Shown: positions 1-11,347 of the stretch, piece by piece
Layout: the number at the start of each line of letters is the position of its first letter
How positions within the stretch are numbered: position 1 is the first letter of the stretch
Assembly: GCA_030248135.1 (NCBI GenBank)
Contig: JASANC010002522.1
Span: 22,880 to 86,879 of the forward strand
Source: Theristus sp. LFF4_11
Taxonomy: Eukaryota > Nematoda > Chromadorea > Monhysterida > Xyalidae
Direction: 5' to 3'
DNA: 64,000 bases
Notes under the pieces: model-generated
Seen by the model: only the letters and a program-made list of their open reading frames with translations
Told to the model about the DNA's origin: nothing
Database searches by the model: none
Made by a program: the position numbers and the translations under genes

Positions 1-152
1 ATCGTGCCGAAATCATCGTGATTTGTTGCATTTGAATGTCGCCGCTGTTAAGTGGTGAATTTTGTTGGATACTGCAGTCGAACTCTAAATTATAAGAAAT
101 CATCTGATGTGTAAAACTCTGTAAAACTTTTTTTTCTCTCACAACAATTCAG

Positions 153-3100
153 GGCAAGACGCAGCAGCCGCCTTGCGTCACGTGTGTCGTCAACGAGAAA
201 CAAAAAAGAGCGATCGGAATCTGATCAAGCAAACGCGCACGATCGAGGAGTGTCGGACGTTGAAAGTGGTACGGAAAGTGTTTTGGTGAAACGTTTTGTT
301 CAGATAAGCTCATAATTGGCATCACGCAAGAACCTGGAAATTTTGAATGCCAATCATTATTTTCTGTGATCGGTAAATTCGGATTCAGTTGTCAGCTGCA
401 TCCACTAAATCTATTTTGGTGTTGGGAAAAAATGCGCTGTGTTTGCAGAAGAACAAATCTTGAAATATTGATTTTTTTTGCTGAAACAAAACAAACGTTC
501 AATATTGTCTCAGCGGCTAACAGCAACAGAGAAAAACGAAAATAATGAGTGTAGCAAATGTCAAATTTGTGATCAATTTTTTTGTAATTTTTCATTTGTT
601 TTCCAGAACCAGACCACGCGAGCAGCTCTTTCGACACGAACGTCAATGGGCGAATGTTGAGCGATGCCGAGCTGCGCGACAAACTTCGCCAAGAGAAACG
701 TCGAACGGACGTGGGTGATATTGAGGGGCAAATAGCGAGGCTATGGTTTGCGGTTGTTTGTTTGTTTGTTTTTAATTGTGTGCTGGGGTGGTTTGCGTTT
801 GGTTTTTTGATAATCGTTTGTTTGCTAGCCGAATAGAACTGACATGAGAAATGCGTGCGAAAACACGTCCGTATTTGACCTGTGCCGGAGAAAAGTATGA
901 AAGGCCCTCCCCACGACCTCCTCCACCAAATATCCAATTCTGAAAACATCATCTTTTTTTAGCTCAGACGTCTCCGATGGAATGCAGGAGACTGGAGTAC
1001 GCTGGTTACCAATCGATTGGATTAATAAAGAGCTCGCAATTCAAATTCTGCTTCGTGTCCAGAAAGGAGCACTGGTAGTTTTTATTTGGCTGCCTTGCTT
1101 TTTTATGGCTTTGGATAACAGTTCCAGTCGTATCACATCTCGCAACGATCTCTTGCGCAGCCAAACTCAAACCCGCAAGCGAGTTTAACTTTTTTTTATT
1201 TTTTTATTTTTTGAAAACCAATACCAAACGGGTGCTTTTCGACCCTTCCAACTTTCACCACCCTACCACAATTGATTCCAGGACCCTTCCAACTGTCACC
1301 ACCGTACCACAATTGATTCCAGGACCCTTCCAACTTTTACCACCATACCACAATTGATTCCAGGACCCAGTGCTCTTATCGAGCGCCCCGAGTCGCCTCG
1401 TTCCCGAGCACGGCTCCCGAGCGCAACTGTTCGATTTCACGAAATTCACGCAACGACCGCCCGATAGTTGGCTGTCATACGTCAGAGAGGACGATGGAGG
1501 AAGATGGGCGCAGAAACAGCAGACCGTGTTCGCGTATACGCTTGGGGACGGACACTTGGGCGTCAGGTTGGCGACGCACTTCTGTGATCCGAAACCGACG
1601 ATACCGACGCATCGAAAAGGATGGGATTGGACGGTGAGGCGAGAAACTGGGCACACTTGGAACACTGAAAGAAAAAAAGAAAACTTTGAATCAGGCATTC
1701 TGCAAAATGCAACAGACAGGGCGTTTTCGAAACTGTTACGCTACGCTTGTTAAATGTCAGTTTTTTGCTTTGTGGGCTGCGGACTGACACCGCGAGGGCT
1801 GTACACTGTTTTGCGGTTCCGCCCGGTAAGCGAAGACCGCGGCGACCCCGGGCTCGTCAATTCGACAAGTCGCCAGACCGCACAGTCTCAAAAATGCGAC
1901 GTGCGCCGAGGGTTGGTAATGGCAGCACGAAACATCAGCCAGACCTAATTTTTTTGACAGATGTACTTGGGTTGGCTTATGGCCACGCATATATGCGTAA
2001 AAACGATGTTCAACGACAGTTTTTGCTTTGCGGGCTGCGGACCTTAAGCTTTTATACGACCTTTGCAGCTGCACATGACCATCTCGCGCAACGTTGGGTG
2101 TCCGGACCTGTATCGATATTGTTATTTGCTCTCCGATCGCTGTTTGCTGAAACGAAGTGCAAATTCGCCAACTACGGAATGGCTGTGTGCCATGAAAGTA
2201 TATCGGTCGGTCAGTTTGGCAAATTTGCTTGAATTTACGATTGGATTTCTTTGCCAGATCGTCTCAGCTGTGTCAAACACATGGCATGGCCGTGTGTGCT
2301 TGCTGTTGTATACACCGGATTTCCAAATTAAACGCATCAATGTCTACTGTTCGGTGTCGCAGAAATTTCATATCGTTTTTTGTCACCGCTAGTGGCCTCG
2401 TGGTAGCGAGTTAGACTGTTGTCTGTGCGTTCGAGGGATCGAGCCCCGCCGAGGGGTGTATAAACACTTGATGACAGAGAAAACTCGATGGATGGACGCC
2501 TTACTCAATGGCGTTCAGTGCGCTTCTCTGGGTTAGCCCTGGCTAAAAACATCGCCTAAAATCCCCAACAACAACAATATCGGTGCCATGAAAATGGGAA
2601 ATGGGTCTAAGCACACGCCGATTAGTGCACGGCGCGGGCTTAGAGATGTAAGGGTCAAAAAAATTTTTTTTTAACTTTAAAAAAAAGTAAAAAAATGAGC
2701 TTTTTTATATTTTTTTATTAAAAATTTTTGACATTTTTTCTTTAATGTGCCCTGAAAATGCCGTTTTTGGCATAATTTTTCGAAAGTTCAACAAAAATTT
2801 TCTTTGACTTTACCTTGTCACTTTGTCTTCAACGCTGCAGGTGGTATTCTGGATTGATTTATCGACTGTTTTTAGCCTTGGTGAGTGATGATCGACTCGC
2901 GCATTGAAGTACTTGAGCGTCGCAAAGGCTAGTTCAACAAATTCCGATGCCGCTAAGGTGAGATAGAAGCAGAGAACTCACATTTACGCATCGTTTTTCA
3001 GGATCTCGAAAGGTCGAAATTGCACTGTCTGCCACTGCAAGCGTAACTTCGTTGGTTGCTCGTTGCTGTTTCGCCTCGTGTCGTCAGCATGATCACACCG

Positions 3101-6100
3101 GTTTGTTGTTGAACTTGTTTCCGTGTTATTTGAGGTGAATTGAGAGGCAAAACACGAGACGTGATGTCGTCGGTGGGAAAATGGGGTCGCCGAAACCAAG
3201 TCTGAAATTTTCACCCTCCTCCCATATGAGTGGGGTTCATAAGGTAAGTCGGTGGCTCCTCAGATGGTGATATTCGGACTCCCTGAAACATTCTGAACAA
3301 CTTTCATTTAAAAAAAAATTAAATTTTTTTTTTTTAAAGAAAAAAAATAGAAAATTTTTTTTTCTTGACATCTCTACGCGGGCTTTAGGACTCGAATGTT
3401 CTTGTCTCAGCAAATTACACACGCTTTCGGTGTTTTCCTTCGCAGGTGGTACGGTATCGCACGGCCGTTCACTCGTGCGCCTCGTCTCCGCATTCGTGGT
3501 GAGACCGCGAAACAGGAGTTCGGCACAAATGTGCAACGGGAAATCGCGGCACGCACACCGAGGTAAAATCGCGACTCAACGTTGAAATGGAAATGGAAAC
3601 CATCACATAAATCATTCAAATTCGCGCCAATGAATATTGGCTGGTTAAGCAGTCGTGTTGTGAACGCAGAACACCGCTGAAAGATTGAAAATAATGGAAA
3701 GGGACATGAAGGAGAACTGGGGTATCTAATTTTAAGCTTTGTTCTGTTGTAAACAACGTTCTATGCACTGATTGGCTCATTTGGAATTTGCCCTGGCTGA
3801 CTTATTGGTCGTACTGAATGAACAGGTAGCTGATTAGCTTGCTTGATTTGAGTTGTTGATTGATTGTTTTATGTTTGATTGCTTGGTTGTTTATTTTACA
3901 GAAAAGCAGCACCTGTTTCTTTGCTGCAAGTCGTCATGAACACTGAGTCATGCGACAAGCGACCGATGACGAAGACCACATCGGTTGGTTTTTTTTATTG
4001 TACTCTTGTTCGGGCGTAAAGGGGCATTCATGAAGCACTATTCAGTGACCGCGCAGCTATCTTTTAACACAGTTACGCGCCACTGAAAACTGCTTCATGG
4101 ATGCGCTTTAAGTAACTGCCGTGACAGGTAGACAATCAGTAAAGAGGGAAAAACAGTGTTTTGTTTCAAAAAGATGACTAGGCGTACTTTGAATTTTGAA
4201 TGAGCAAGAAGCGAATAAGGCCAATAAAACCATTCATTGTCGACCAGCACGTGTGCTGCTATGTGCCGTGTACAGTGTTTACATACATGACAAGTTGGAT
4301 CCACTAGGGATGACACAGAAAAGAAACCAGTAAATGGTTTCTTTTCACGCCAAAAATGAAAAAAACCGGTTTGTTACCAACAGAAAATCTGAATTTTCAT
4401 TTGTCGAAACAAATCTAAATTCTTAGTCGTCGAATCCACCACTCAATTGTGTTATTGAGTTCTGATGCCCGTTGGTGACTAGAACACCGTTGATTATTGT
4501 TCACAAAACCGAGAAGAACAGGTTTTAAAAACAGTTTTAAAACCGTGAAAAAACCGGTTTCTTTTCACAAAATATAAAAAAAACTTTCCATCCCTAGGAT
4601 CCACACAAAATCGCAATTCCCATCTTTCAGTTCACGCAACCACCAAGCGTGCCAATGACGCAGCAACAGACGCAAGAGCAAGAACAAATCGAGAACATCC
4701 AGGAATACCTCCAGGAGCAGGACGACGACAACGAGGAGGAGAACGAGATTCCACGTTTGGAGCCGCAGATCATTTCGGAAAAACCGGTGGAACTAGAGAC
4801 GCCCAGTGGGCAGGAAGATTTGGCCAACCGGGTTAGTGTGTGTGCCCCAGGTGAAAGAAAACCACTATGCAACCAACAGCTTATGGTAGTTGCACTGCAA
4901 CGACGCTTTTTTCATAATTTCGGTTCACTTGTGTTTTCTGTCAATATCCCCGTTGTTTTTTTGGCAACTTTCACTTATAACTCACAACCCTCGGCTGTCT
5001 GGTCTCAGTCTTCGCCAACTGAAAATCTGTCTCAGCGTCAAAACTCGCGGCCAATGAAGCGAAATGGCGACGAACAACATCCGTTTTTTTTAAATTTAGG
5101 TTCGAGCGTTGTCGGAAATCGCGCATGTGCTGGGCTACGACAATCAGATCAATGGGCCGTTCGTTTCGGACCACGACATTCGGCAAGAACGGCGGCGCGA
5201 ACGGATCGAGTTCAAGAAAGGTTCGTGATGGATGAGATTGGCTGAATTTGCTGCGTTCTCCAATTGTTAGGCGCTGGCGGCTTCGTGTTCATTGTCGCCA
5301 CTGCGGATCGGTGTTGCACCAATGAAGCGTCTGTCAGGCTGTAGAGTCAGGCCAGCCGACCTTCAGGATGCGAACGGCTCGGTCGGACGCTCGTGCAGTG
5401 ACTGTAGCCCTTCAGTTCTTCTTCCTTGAATATTTGATGCGTATTAGTAAAACTCAGCATTGTGTGCAACTCGTTGATTGGCGGTTACCGAATTCGCGTC
5501 ACTGATTGGTCCGTCAAAAAGATACAACCGCATAATTCCATGCTCGTTCGTCAACGTCAACTTCTGGCAGCCTTTCCACGCCAAAACTCCCACCAAACTT
5601 TCCCGTCGCCAAGTCTCCCTTCACAATTGCCCGTCTTTTCAGGCAGCCTTCACAATCCAATATCGCCCGCCAGTCTGATTCCGCTGCATGACTGCGAGCA
5701 AACGGCGACCGGCTCAAATCCGCCCCGCTACGTCCGGTGGCTGCCGTTGGAGTGCGTCGGTCCCGACCTGGCCGTGTTCTACATGCTGCAGGCGGCACAG
5801 CTGCATGCCGAGTATGTCAGCACTGGCGTGGCGTATGAGGTGCCGATTGACAGATCGAAGGGGTACGGACGGTTGGGTAGTTTTTGGACTGGTTGCTTTC
5901 CCCGGGCTTCATAAAGACCAGTTCATGCACGACGTATTTGTATCCGGCACGTCACGTCACGACGCGTCATGTATGAATGCGTGCATGAACGAGCACGTGT
6001 TCTAAAGATAACTTGACGTGCCGGATGGCGGTTTTTTGCATCATGAATGAAGACGTGACGTGACGTGCCGTTACAATTTGTGTGCATGAATTGGCCTTCT

Positions 6101-9100
6101 TAAGGCACCCAGATCCGGTGATTTGCAGCGGACTAATGTGGACAGCCAGTTTCACTGCATTTCGACGCTGTAAGATTTCGTAGCAGAAAAATACGCTCTC
6201 TGGTGTATTGAAGCGAAATGAAATGAAATCTCAAAGCGTAAAAAGCCATCACTCGACAAACATACTAGCACACCACATCCCAGTCAATACGAGCCTGTGC
6301 GTTTGTTTGTGTGGCACCATCATGCAACACCACAACACGTAACCAAGCACACGTGTGCTTCAGACAAGAAATTGTCGCGTTTAATTACAGGTTCCTGTTC
6401 AATATTCAAAAAGCGTATGCGGAGCAAGAAGCGACGATTGATTGGGTGCGTGAATTGAAAACAGACAATGGTGGTCATTGGAGCAGATTTGGCACTGAGA
6501 GGCCGCACTTTGGGTTGGTGGAGAACGCTTGTTTTTGAAAATGGAGTTTTTTTAGTTAGATGTTAGTTTTATTAAATAGTTCAGTGCTTCAGTTTTATTG
6601 TTATTGGTCGTTTTCATGCATTCAGTTGTTTCGGACATGATCCAATTAGTCAGCATCCTGTTTTATTCGTTAATTTTACCGCATTGCGTTTCCATGTTCT
6701 GTGAGCAAAAATGACAATGTTCTGAAAAAATCACCTGTAGCTAGCATCTAGCAAGCTGCGTCGCTCTATGATGGTCCTTTTTTCAACAACTTCTATCTTT
6801 ACGTTTTTTTAGATACGAATGCCACCTGGATTTGACCAATGGCTCGTGTCAATTGAAGCGTTCCAGGCCGTTTTTCTTGCGAAAACAGCTGATCGATACC
6901 GAACCAGCCAGCATCACACGGTGGACGCATGCCGTGGGTGGTTTCAGTCTTTGGCTTCAGTTTGAGACTACATTCCATTTGGATTATATACAACATGCTG
7001 ATTGGCTGGTTGCACAGTGACGCATACAATCTGCGCAGGCATTGCTGTGGAGGCGGAGTTTGCCTGCGCGGAATGCACGGGTCAACTACACGTCTGTGCA
7101 ACCAACCAATCAGCTAGTTGTATATGTTATCCAGATGGAATGTAGGTGTTGCGTAATTGGCAAATGTAAACTTTTGTTAGGAATTTATTGTCGTGCTAGA
7201 AATAGAGGCATTATGCTGTAGCATAACACTACCACCACGGGCAATAACACGACGATTGGAATTGTCTGTACTGTTGCACCCAAAGTATCCAGTAAAACAC
7301 TGAACTGTGTTCCAGTCAAGACACCGACTAGAAAAACGTCGAAGACCCGTGAAAAAAACGTCAGCGAGCGAGACATGTTACAATTAAATGTTCAAAATTT
7401 AACACAATTAACGAATACAATTAAAAGCGATGTTACAGGTGGTACTACACCAACGGCGCAACATGGCCTGTCCGGATCTGTTCCGTTACGTGTACCTGCT
7501 CTACACGCGCGACTCCTATCTCCGGTCGGAGCATTGCAGTCGCCCAACCACTTCAACCGAACGCCCAGCGCACCCTGAAATGGGTCTCGTCTTCTATCGG
7601 TGGTACGGTCAACCACGCCCGTTCGAGCGTCTGCTTGAGGGCGCGTTGAATTTCGTCCGAAAGTGCATCGACAACAAATATCGCTATTTGCCGAGGTGAG
7701 GATTGTTGTTTTTTGTTTGGTGTGTTTTGCGATTTGCTTCAGGCTGGGCTAACCGTGGTGCAACGGTGGCATGTCTTCTGTCACAGACTTCCGGGCTGCA
7801 CAAGCACAATGCATCACCAAAGAGTCACAGAGTCTTAAGAACTCACCGTCCTGGGCTTTTCGCCGTAAAAACTCGTTTTTTTTTTCTTTAAATACTCAAG
7901 AAACCGGTCTTAATGCAACTCAAACCAATCGCCGTTGTTGCATTGTGGGTATTTCGATTTCGATGGGCTTCTTCATTTCTGTGCTGCTCTTCTGAAGATG
8001 CAGAAGACTGTCTTAACTCGTAGATTATGCCTTTCCCCACCCACAGCAGAATTCGAAATCAATCACTGAAATTGAATGAACTCAAATAAAACCAATGCAA
8101 AAAATATTATCACTTTTTTAGTTTCTGCGACTCAATGAGTGCGCAGACGTATACAAAGGAAACTAGTTTCAGTCTTTCTGTGGCAATTCAAAATAACCAA
8201 GTGACCGGACCGGTGCTTATTTAGGCGAACTGGATCACTTTACCAAATTTTGAATTCGCGCGTCATACATGAAACAGTTTACCTATCGATGCGCGCATCG
8301 AGTCTCGGCACCCAAATAAAAGATCATAGTAAAATGAACCCAAAAAAATCGAATTCAATCGCTCGCTTTCGTCCAGCAAGCGTTCGCAACGCCGCGAGCC
8401 GGCGCGCACGTACTACGGCGGCTGGCGGCGGCATCGACGGGCCGTGAAAGCGGCCGCTGCTTCAGCGACGGTCACCGGGCGCGAAACGAACGAACGACCG
8501 CCGACGCTCGAGCATCGCTCGCGCAAATCGTCCATCCGTTCCTCCGCCTATCGAGTGATCGACGGTCCGGTGGTAGGGGACAATGTCACCGTGATCTCGT
8601 CATCAGCGACCGCTCCTCGTCTGGCGCCGGCGCCCGTCGCGGTGCGTCCCGCCGCTCAGACCCGTCGGTCGTCGCGTAAAACGGTCGTTGCGCCCGCGCC
8701 GCCGTTGCTGCTGTCGCCGACGCGTTTTCTGACTCCGATGTCGGTGGAAACCACTCCGGTTGGTGGCGACGACGACGACAACGCCTGCTGGCAAGCTTCG
8801 CTCGAAGAAGCGCGGAAACGCGCGAAAACGGCGGTGGCAACACCGCACGCGAATGCGGTCACGGTCGCTGTGCCGGACGCGCTGAGCGAGGCGCATTCGT
8901 TCCGCACGGAACGCGGCTTCAATCAGGTGCTCAGTGCCGATCAGGTGCTCCGGTTGAAACGCGAGGAGGAGGCGGTCGTGCCCGGCCCGGAGAGGTTCGC
9001 CATGGTGGTTTTCGCTGTTGAAATTTTACAGTCACTCAGTCAAGTTTTATTCTGCAGTGCACGGGCATGATACCAGAGAAGTGTAAGACACCATGAGTAG

Positions 9101-11347
9101 GCAAGCCACATTTTACAATTGTTGTTGGTGCTACATTGTCCCGTCGTGAAGATCACATGACCAGACACCGTTGGGCTGGGTGTTTAGCGGTGCACTCAGG
9201 CGGGTGATATCAATGAGGCTTCTTCTGTCGGGCTTTTGAGCTTCCAATTTGATTCTTTGTCTCTCACCGACAAAGTAAATACAACGAATCAATGAATGAA
9301 TGACGTTTCGTATATCCATTCATAGCGCTCTGTTTTCTGATTGCAGTCTATTCACCCTGAAACAATGCGATCACGACGCCGACTCCGGCACAACGTGGAT
9401 TCCGTTTCCGGCCATTTCAATCGATCTCGCCACGCTCTACCTGTTGGACTCGCTGTTCGATCCGTCGCTTGTGTCGAAGTGTCGAAACCGAACCGTACCG
9501 AGAGATGCGTCCAAAGGGTTTGTGTGTGTGTGTTTGATTCCATTCTTATTCCATTTTATTTCGCGCAAAAAGCAGGAAAACTCCGATAAAACTGTATGAA
9601 CAGCATATAGTTCGGAGCATGTTTGGTGTTTTTATGCGTTGTCGTTCAGTATACCGGTGCAAGCGTATTGCCGCGCTGCGATAAAGTTTGCATTTTTATA
9701 GGTTATTGTTGTTGTAGTTGTTGGGATTTTTAGGCGATGCTTTTAGCCATGGCTAACCCAGAGAAGCGTACAGAACGCCATTGAGTAGGGCGCCCATCAA
9801 GTTTTCTGTGTCATTAAGTGCCTACATACCCCTCGGCGGGGCTCGATCCCCCGAGCGCACAGACTGTAGTCTAACGCACTACCACCAGGCCACGGGGTGA
9901 CTTTTGTACGCTGCTCTCACAGTTATATCGGAGTTCCTGCGTTTCGCTGAAAAAAATGAAATGGAACAATGTCGAGACTGTTTGCAGTTACATGTACGCA
10001 CTGTCGTCCGCACACGACTCCGCCCACTCCGGCGCCGACGACGACTTGCCGGAGCACACGACGTGGACGCAGGTGCAGACACGCTGTGACAAGCCGTATT
10101 TGCTGAGCATGGGCCACGTGCAGCGCGCTGAGCCGTTCACGTTGAACTTGAATCGAAACCGCATCAAAATGAGGGGCGCCTTGCGGACGCCGGCGGCAAG
10201 GGTGCTGGGCTATTGCTCCAATTATACGCATGTGGTCGGTTTTGCGTTTTGTTTTGTTGTTTTTTTTGTGATAGTGGTTTGATTGTGGTCGGTTTTGGTT
10301 GTTGCTTTGTTTTTTGAGATAGTAGTTTGCTTGGTTGTCATTTTTTTGTGAGAGCAGCGGATCAGCACAACGCGAATATTCAGTTCGGTCTAATCTTTCT
10401 CACTCAAACTGTCAGAAACTGTGTATTCAGTTGTGCTCTCAAAAACATGGCACACTGATCGGCTGCATCCAGCTGGTATCAGATAAGTCAGTTGTGTCAG
10501 TGTCAGAGTGATGCTTTGGTTGTTCATAAAAATGCGTTTGAATGTGAACAACGTCTTCATGAAACATGAATCATGTAGAACGAGAGTTTGGTAAAGAAAA
10601 AACTTTTCAAAAAATAATTTTTGAAAACAACGTCGTTTTCAACTCTCAGATCTCAACGGCTGCTTGGCGTAGCGAACTGTATCACGATTTGTATCGATTT
10701 CGGTATTTGCTGGCAGCGCGCGCCGATTACGAACAGTCGAACAACGAGCAACCGTGGCAACTCGCGCTTGTGGTGTACAGATGGTTAGTTCGTGTGTTGG
10801 TTGTTGTTGACATGTCATCGATGTGTCAGCTGACGGTCACTTTCAGCCTGGTAGTTCCACACATGAAGTTCGCTGTTTGCGGTTTCGCCAGGTTTGCCAG
10901 TATGTGCCGGCACCGGCCGCATCTTCCTGTTGGTTCCAGAATTTTTGTTCGTCGCCCTGCCACGGCTGCACTTGAATGGTTTTTTTTTGTTGACCTCCAA
11001 CGCGAAGGCCTCACTCTGACGTGCACTGAACCTGTTCACTAAAAATTATCATCACTCTCCGGTGACTTGTTGATGTTCGATGAAAAAGTTTTAATGTAAA
11101 AACTTTCCATGATACTCACAGGTACGGTACACCGCGCGAGATTCTCGCTCCTCTAACAGCGATGTCAGCCACAACAACCACAACAGCGACAGACATGCCA
11201 CAAGACCACGGCAACACTGACAATCTGATGGAGTTGGTCGAGGTCGTGGACGAACAGATCGTGGAGACGTACACTGATGAGATGCCGAACATCATGATTG
11301 ACGACGACGAGGAGGTGCGCCATGCCGAGCAGTACTTGGCCGTGTGA
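153..11347 (+). CDS. Unrecognised protein with three tandem modules (3' part of gene, 17 exons)
   Basis: Exons: 153-268, 607-745, 963-1074, 1364-1633, 2069-2205, 3446-3562, 3902-3983, 4631-4831, 5100-5220, 5643-5862, 6813-6933, 7439-7695, 8377-8994, 9347-9517, 9988-10201, 10650-10783, 11122-11347. Every junction has GT and AG and the codon phase matches throughout, giving 1,084 codons to TGA at 11,345. Exon 153 starts at a 3' splice site, so the gene begins left of the window. The protein has three diverged copies of one module. Each copy has a basic helix, then a W-P-LA block (RWLPIDWINKELA, RWLPLECVGPDLA, TWIPFPAISIDLA), then DLYRY-YLL (CPDLYRYCYLL, CPDLFRYVYLL, YHDLYRFRYLL), then YRWYG. 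Acidic or Ser/Ala-rich linkers separate them. I recognise no family. The W-P-LA block faintly recalls WWE domains, but this is a guess. The model could instead be two or three adjacent genes, though phases also join across the modules. Confidence 0.7.
607..3562 (+). CDS. Module 1 of the triple-module gene
   Basis: Five exons after the 5' splice site at 269, up to the donor at 3,563. The order is: basic helix LSDAELRDKLRQEKRR (607-745), RWLPIDWINKELA (963-1074), a GC-rich 90-codon exon with QLFDFTKFTQRPPDSW and RKGWDWT (1364-1633), CPDLYRYCYLL (2069-2205) and RWYGIARPFTRAP (3446-3562). The intron before the DLYRY block is phase 0 and the one inside YR-W is phase 2. The same positions and phases recur in module 3, and the first also in module 2, which supports duplication with introns in place. 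The 3' splice site of the 1364 exon is the last of three tandem copies. Confidence 0.65.
1241..1363 (+). repeat. 41-bp tandem repeat x3 spanning a 3' splice site
   Basis: Three consecutive 41-bp units at 1241-1281, 1282-1322 and 1323-1363 differ at only a few positions. Each ends in TTGATTCCAG, followed by GACCC. The third copy is the 3' splice site of the exon starting at 1364. Use of either upstream copy would add 41 or 82 nt and shift the frame. Confidence 0.95.
2391..2578 (+). mobile_element. tRNA-derived SINE, copy 1
   Basis: The 5' part is tRNA-like, with an A-box-like GTGGTAGCGAGTTAGACT and a B-box-like GTTCGAGGGATCGAGCC. The unique body has CGCCTTACTCAATGGCGTTC, and the 3' end is ATCGCCTAAAATCCCCAAC followed by a CAA-repeat tail. 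Related copies lie at 9703-9898 (minus), 33850-34034 and 53839-53999, with a 3' fragment at 34126-34160. It sits in the intron between exons 2205 and 3446. Confidence 0.85.
4018..4112. mobile_element. Short foldback element (MITE-like)
   Basis: The left arm from TAAAGGGGCATTCATGAAGC is mirrored on the right by GCTTCATGGATGCGCTTTAA. The arms continue inward with CAGTG...GCGCG / CGCG...CACTG complementarity. The element is about 95 bp long and lies in the intron 3984-4630. Confidence 0.6.
4305..4596. mobile_element. hAT-type MITE with perfect 8-bp target duplication
   Basis: Terminal inverted repeats TAGGGATG / CATCCCTA are flanked directly by GGATCCAC on both sides (4297-4304 and 4597-4604). 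An 8-bp target duplication with this kind of end is typical of hAT transposons. The 292-bp element has no coding capacity. It contains two AAACCGGTTT motifs near its ends. It lies just upstream of the exon at 4631. Confidence 0.85.
4631..7695 (+). CDS. Module 2 with acidic leader
   Basis: The exon 4631-4831 encodes a Gln/Glu/Asp-rich linker (IQEYLQEQDDDNEEENE). It is followed by the basic helix VSDHDIRQERRRERIEFKK (5100-5220), RWLPLECVGPDLAVFYMLQ (5643-5862), YECHLDLTNGSCQL (6813-6933), and CPDLFRYVYLL fused in one exon to FYRWYGQPRPFERLLEG (7439-7695). Module 2 lacks the intron inside YR-W found in modules 1 and 3. I chose donor GTGGGT at 6,934 because only that phase continues into the next exon. 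Confidence 0.65.
5912..6102. mobile_element. Foldback element with TGACGTGA repeats
   Basis: The left arm contains AGTTCATGCACGACG and then GGCACGTCACGTCACG. The right arm is its inverse, with CGTGACGTGACGTGCC and then GTGCATGAATTGGCC. The element is about 190 bp and lies in intron 5863-6812. Each arm carries TGACGTGA motifs that resemble ATF/CREB sites. Confidence 0.6.
6969..7144. mobile_element. TA-flanked MITE with about 50-bp inverted repeats
   Basis: The left end TACATTCCATTTGGATTATA and the right end, read inverted, share about 50 bp. The shared part includes the internal CTGATTGGCTGGTTGCACAG segment. TA dinucleotides flank both ends, as in Tc1/mariner-type MITEs. It shares its inner CAGCTGATTGG core with the TACAGTCGAACT MITE family, for example at 31053. 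Confidence 0.8.
8155..8331 (+). repeat. Dispersed repeat family R3, copy 1
   Basis: About 175 bp is recognisably shared, at roughly three quarters identity by eye, with the inverse of 35077-35255. Shared landmarks are GAAACTAGTTTCA, TTTTGAATTC, ATGCGCGCAT and AAATAAAAGAT. It ends about 45 nt before the 3' splice site of the exon at 8377. Confidence 0.75.
8377..11347 (+). CDS. Module 3 and C-terminus
   Basis: Begins with a very GC-rich 206-codon exon (8377-8994) rich in Arg, Ala, Ser and Pro, ending in LSADQVLRLKREEEAV. Then come TWIPFPAISIDLATLYLLD (9347-9517), YMYALSSAHDSAHSG onward (9988-10201), YHDLYRFRYLLAARADYE (10650-10783) and YGTPREILAPL followed by an acidic tail ending at TGA 11,345-11,347. 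The intron after SKG is phase 2 as in module 2. The 3' splice site at 8,371-8,376 (GTCCAG) is the weakest in the model. If it is wrong, exon 8377 could be part of a separate gene, but no ATG in frame precedes the conserved part. Confidence 0.6.
9703..9898 (-). mobile_element. tRNA-derived SINE, copy 2
   Basis: Reverse-strand copy of the SINE at 2391. The tRNA-like 5' part is at 9835-9898, the GCCTAAAAATCCCAACAAC 3' end lies near 9710-9735, and the tail is rich in CAA. It is in the intron 9518-9987, antisense to the host gene. Confidence 0.85.

Noticed and set aside
2841..2880. Possible exon with TGCAG and donor GTGAGT encoding RWYSGLIYRLFLAL
   Set aside because: It is in phase after exon 2205 and mimics the YRWYG block, but 3446-3562 matches modules 2 and 3 much better (RWYGIARPF) and continues in phase. 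It could be a rare alternative or mutually exclusive exon.
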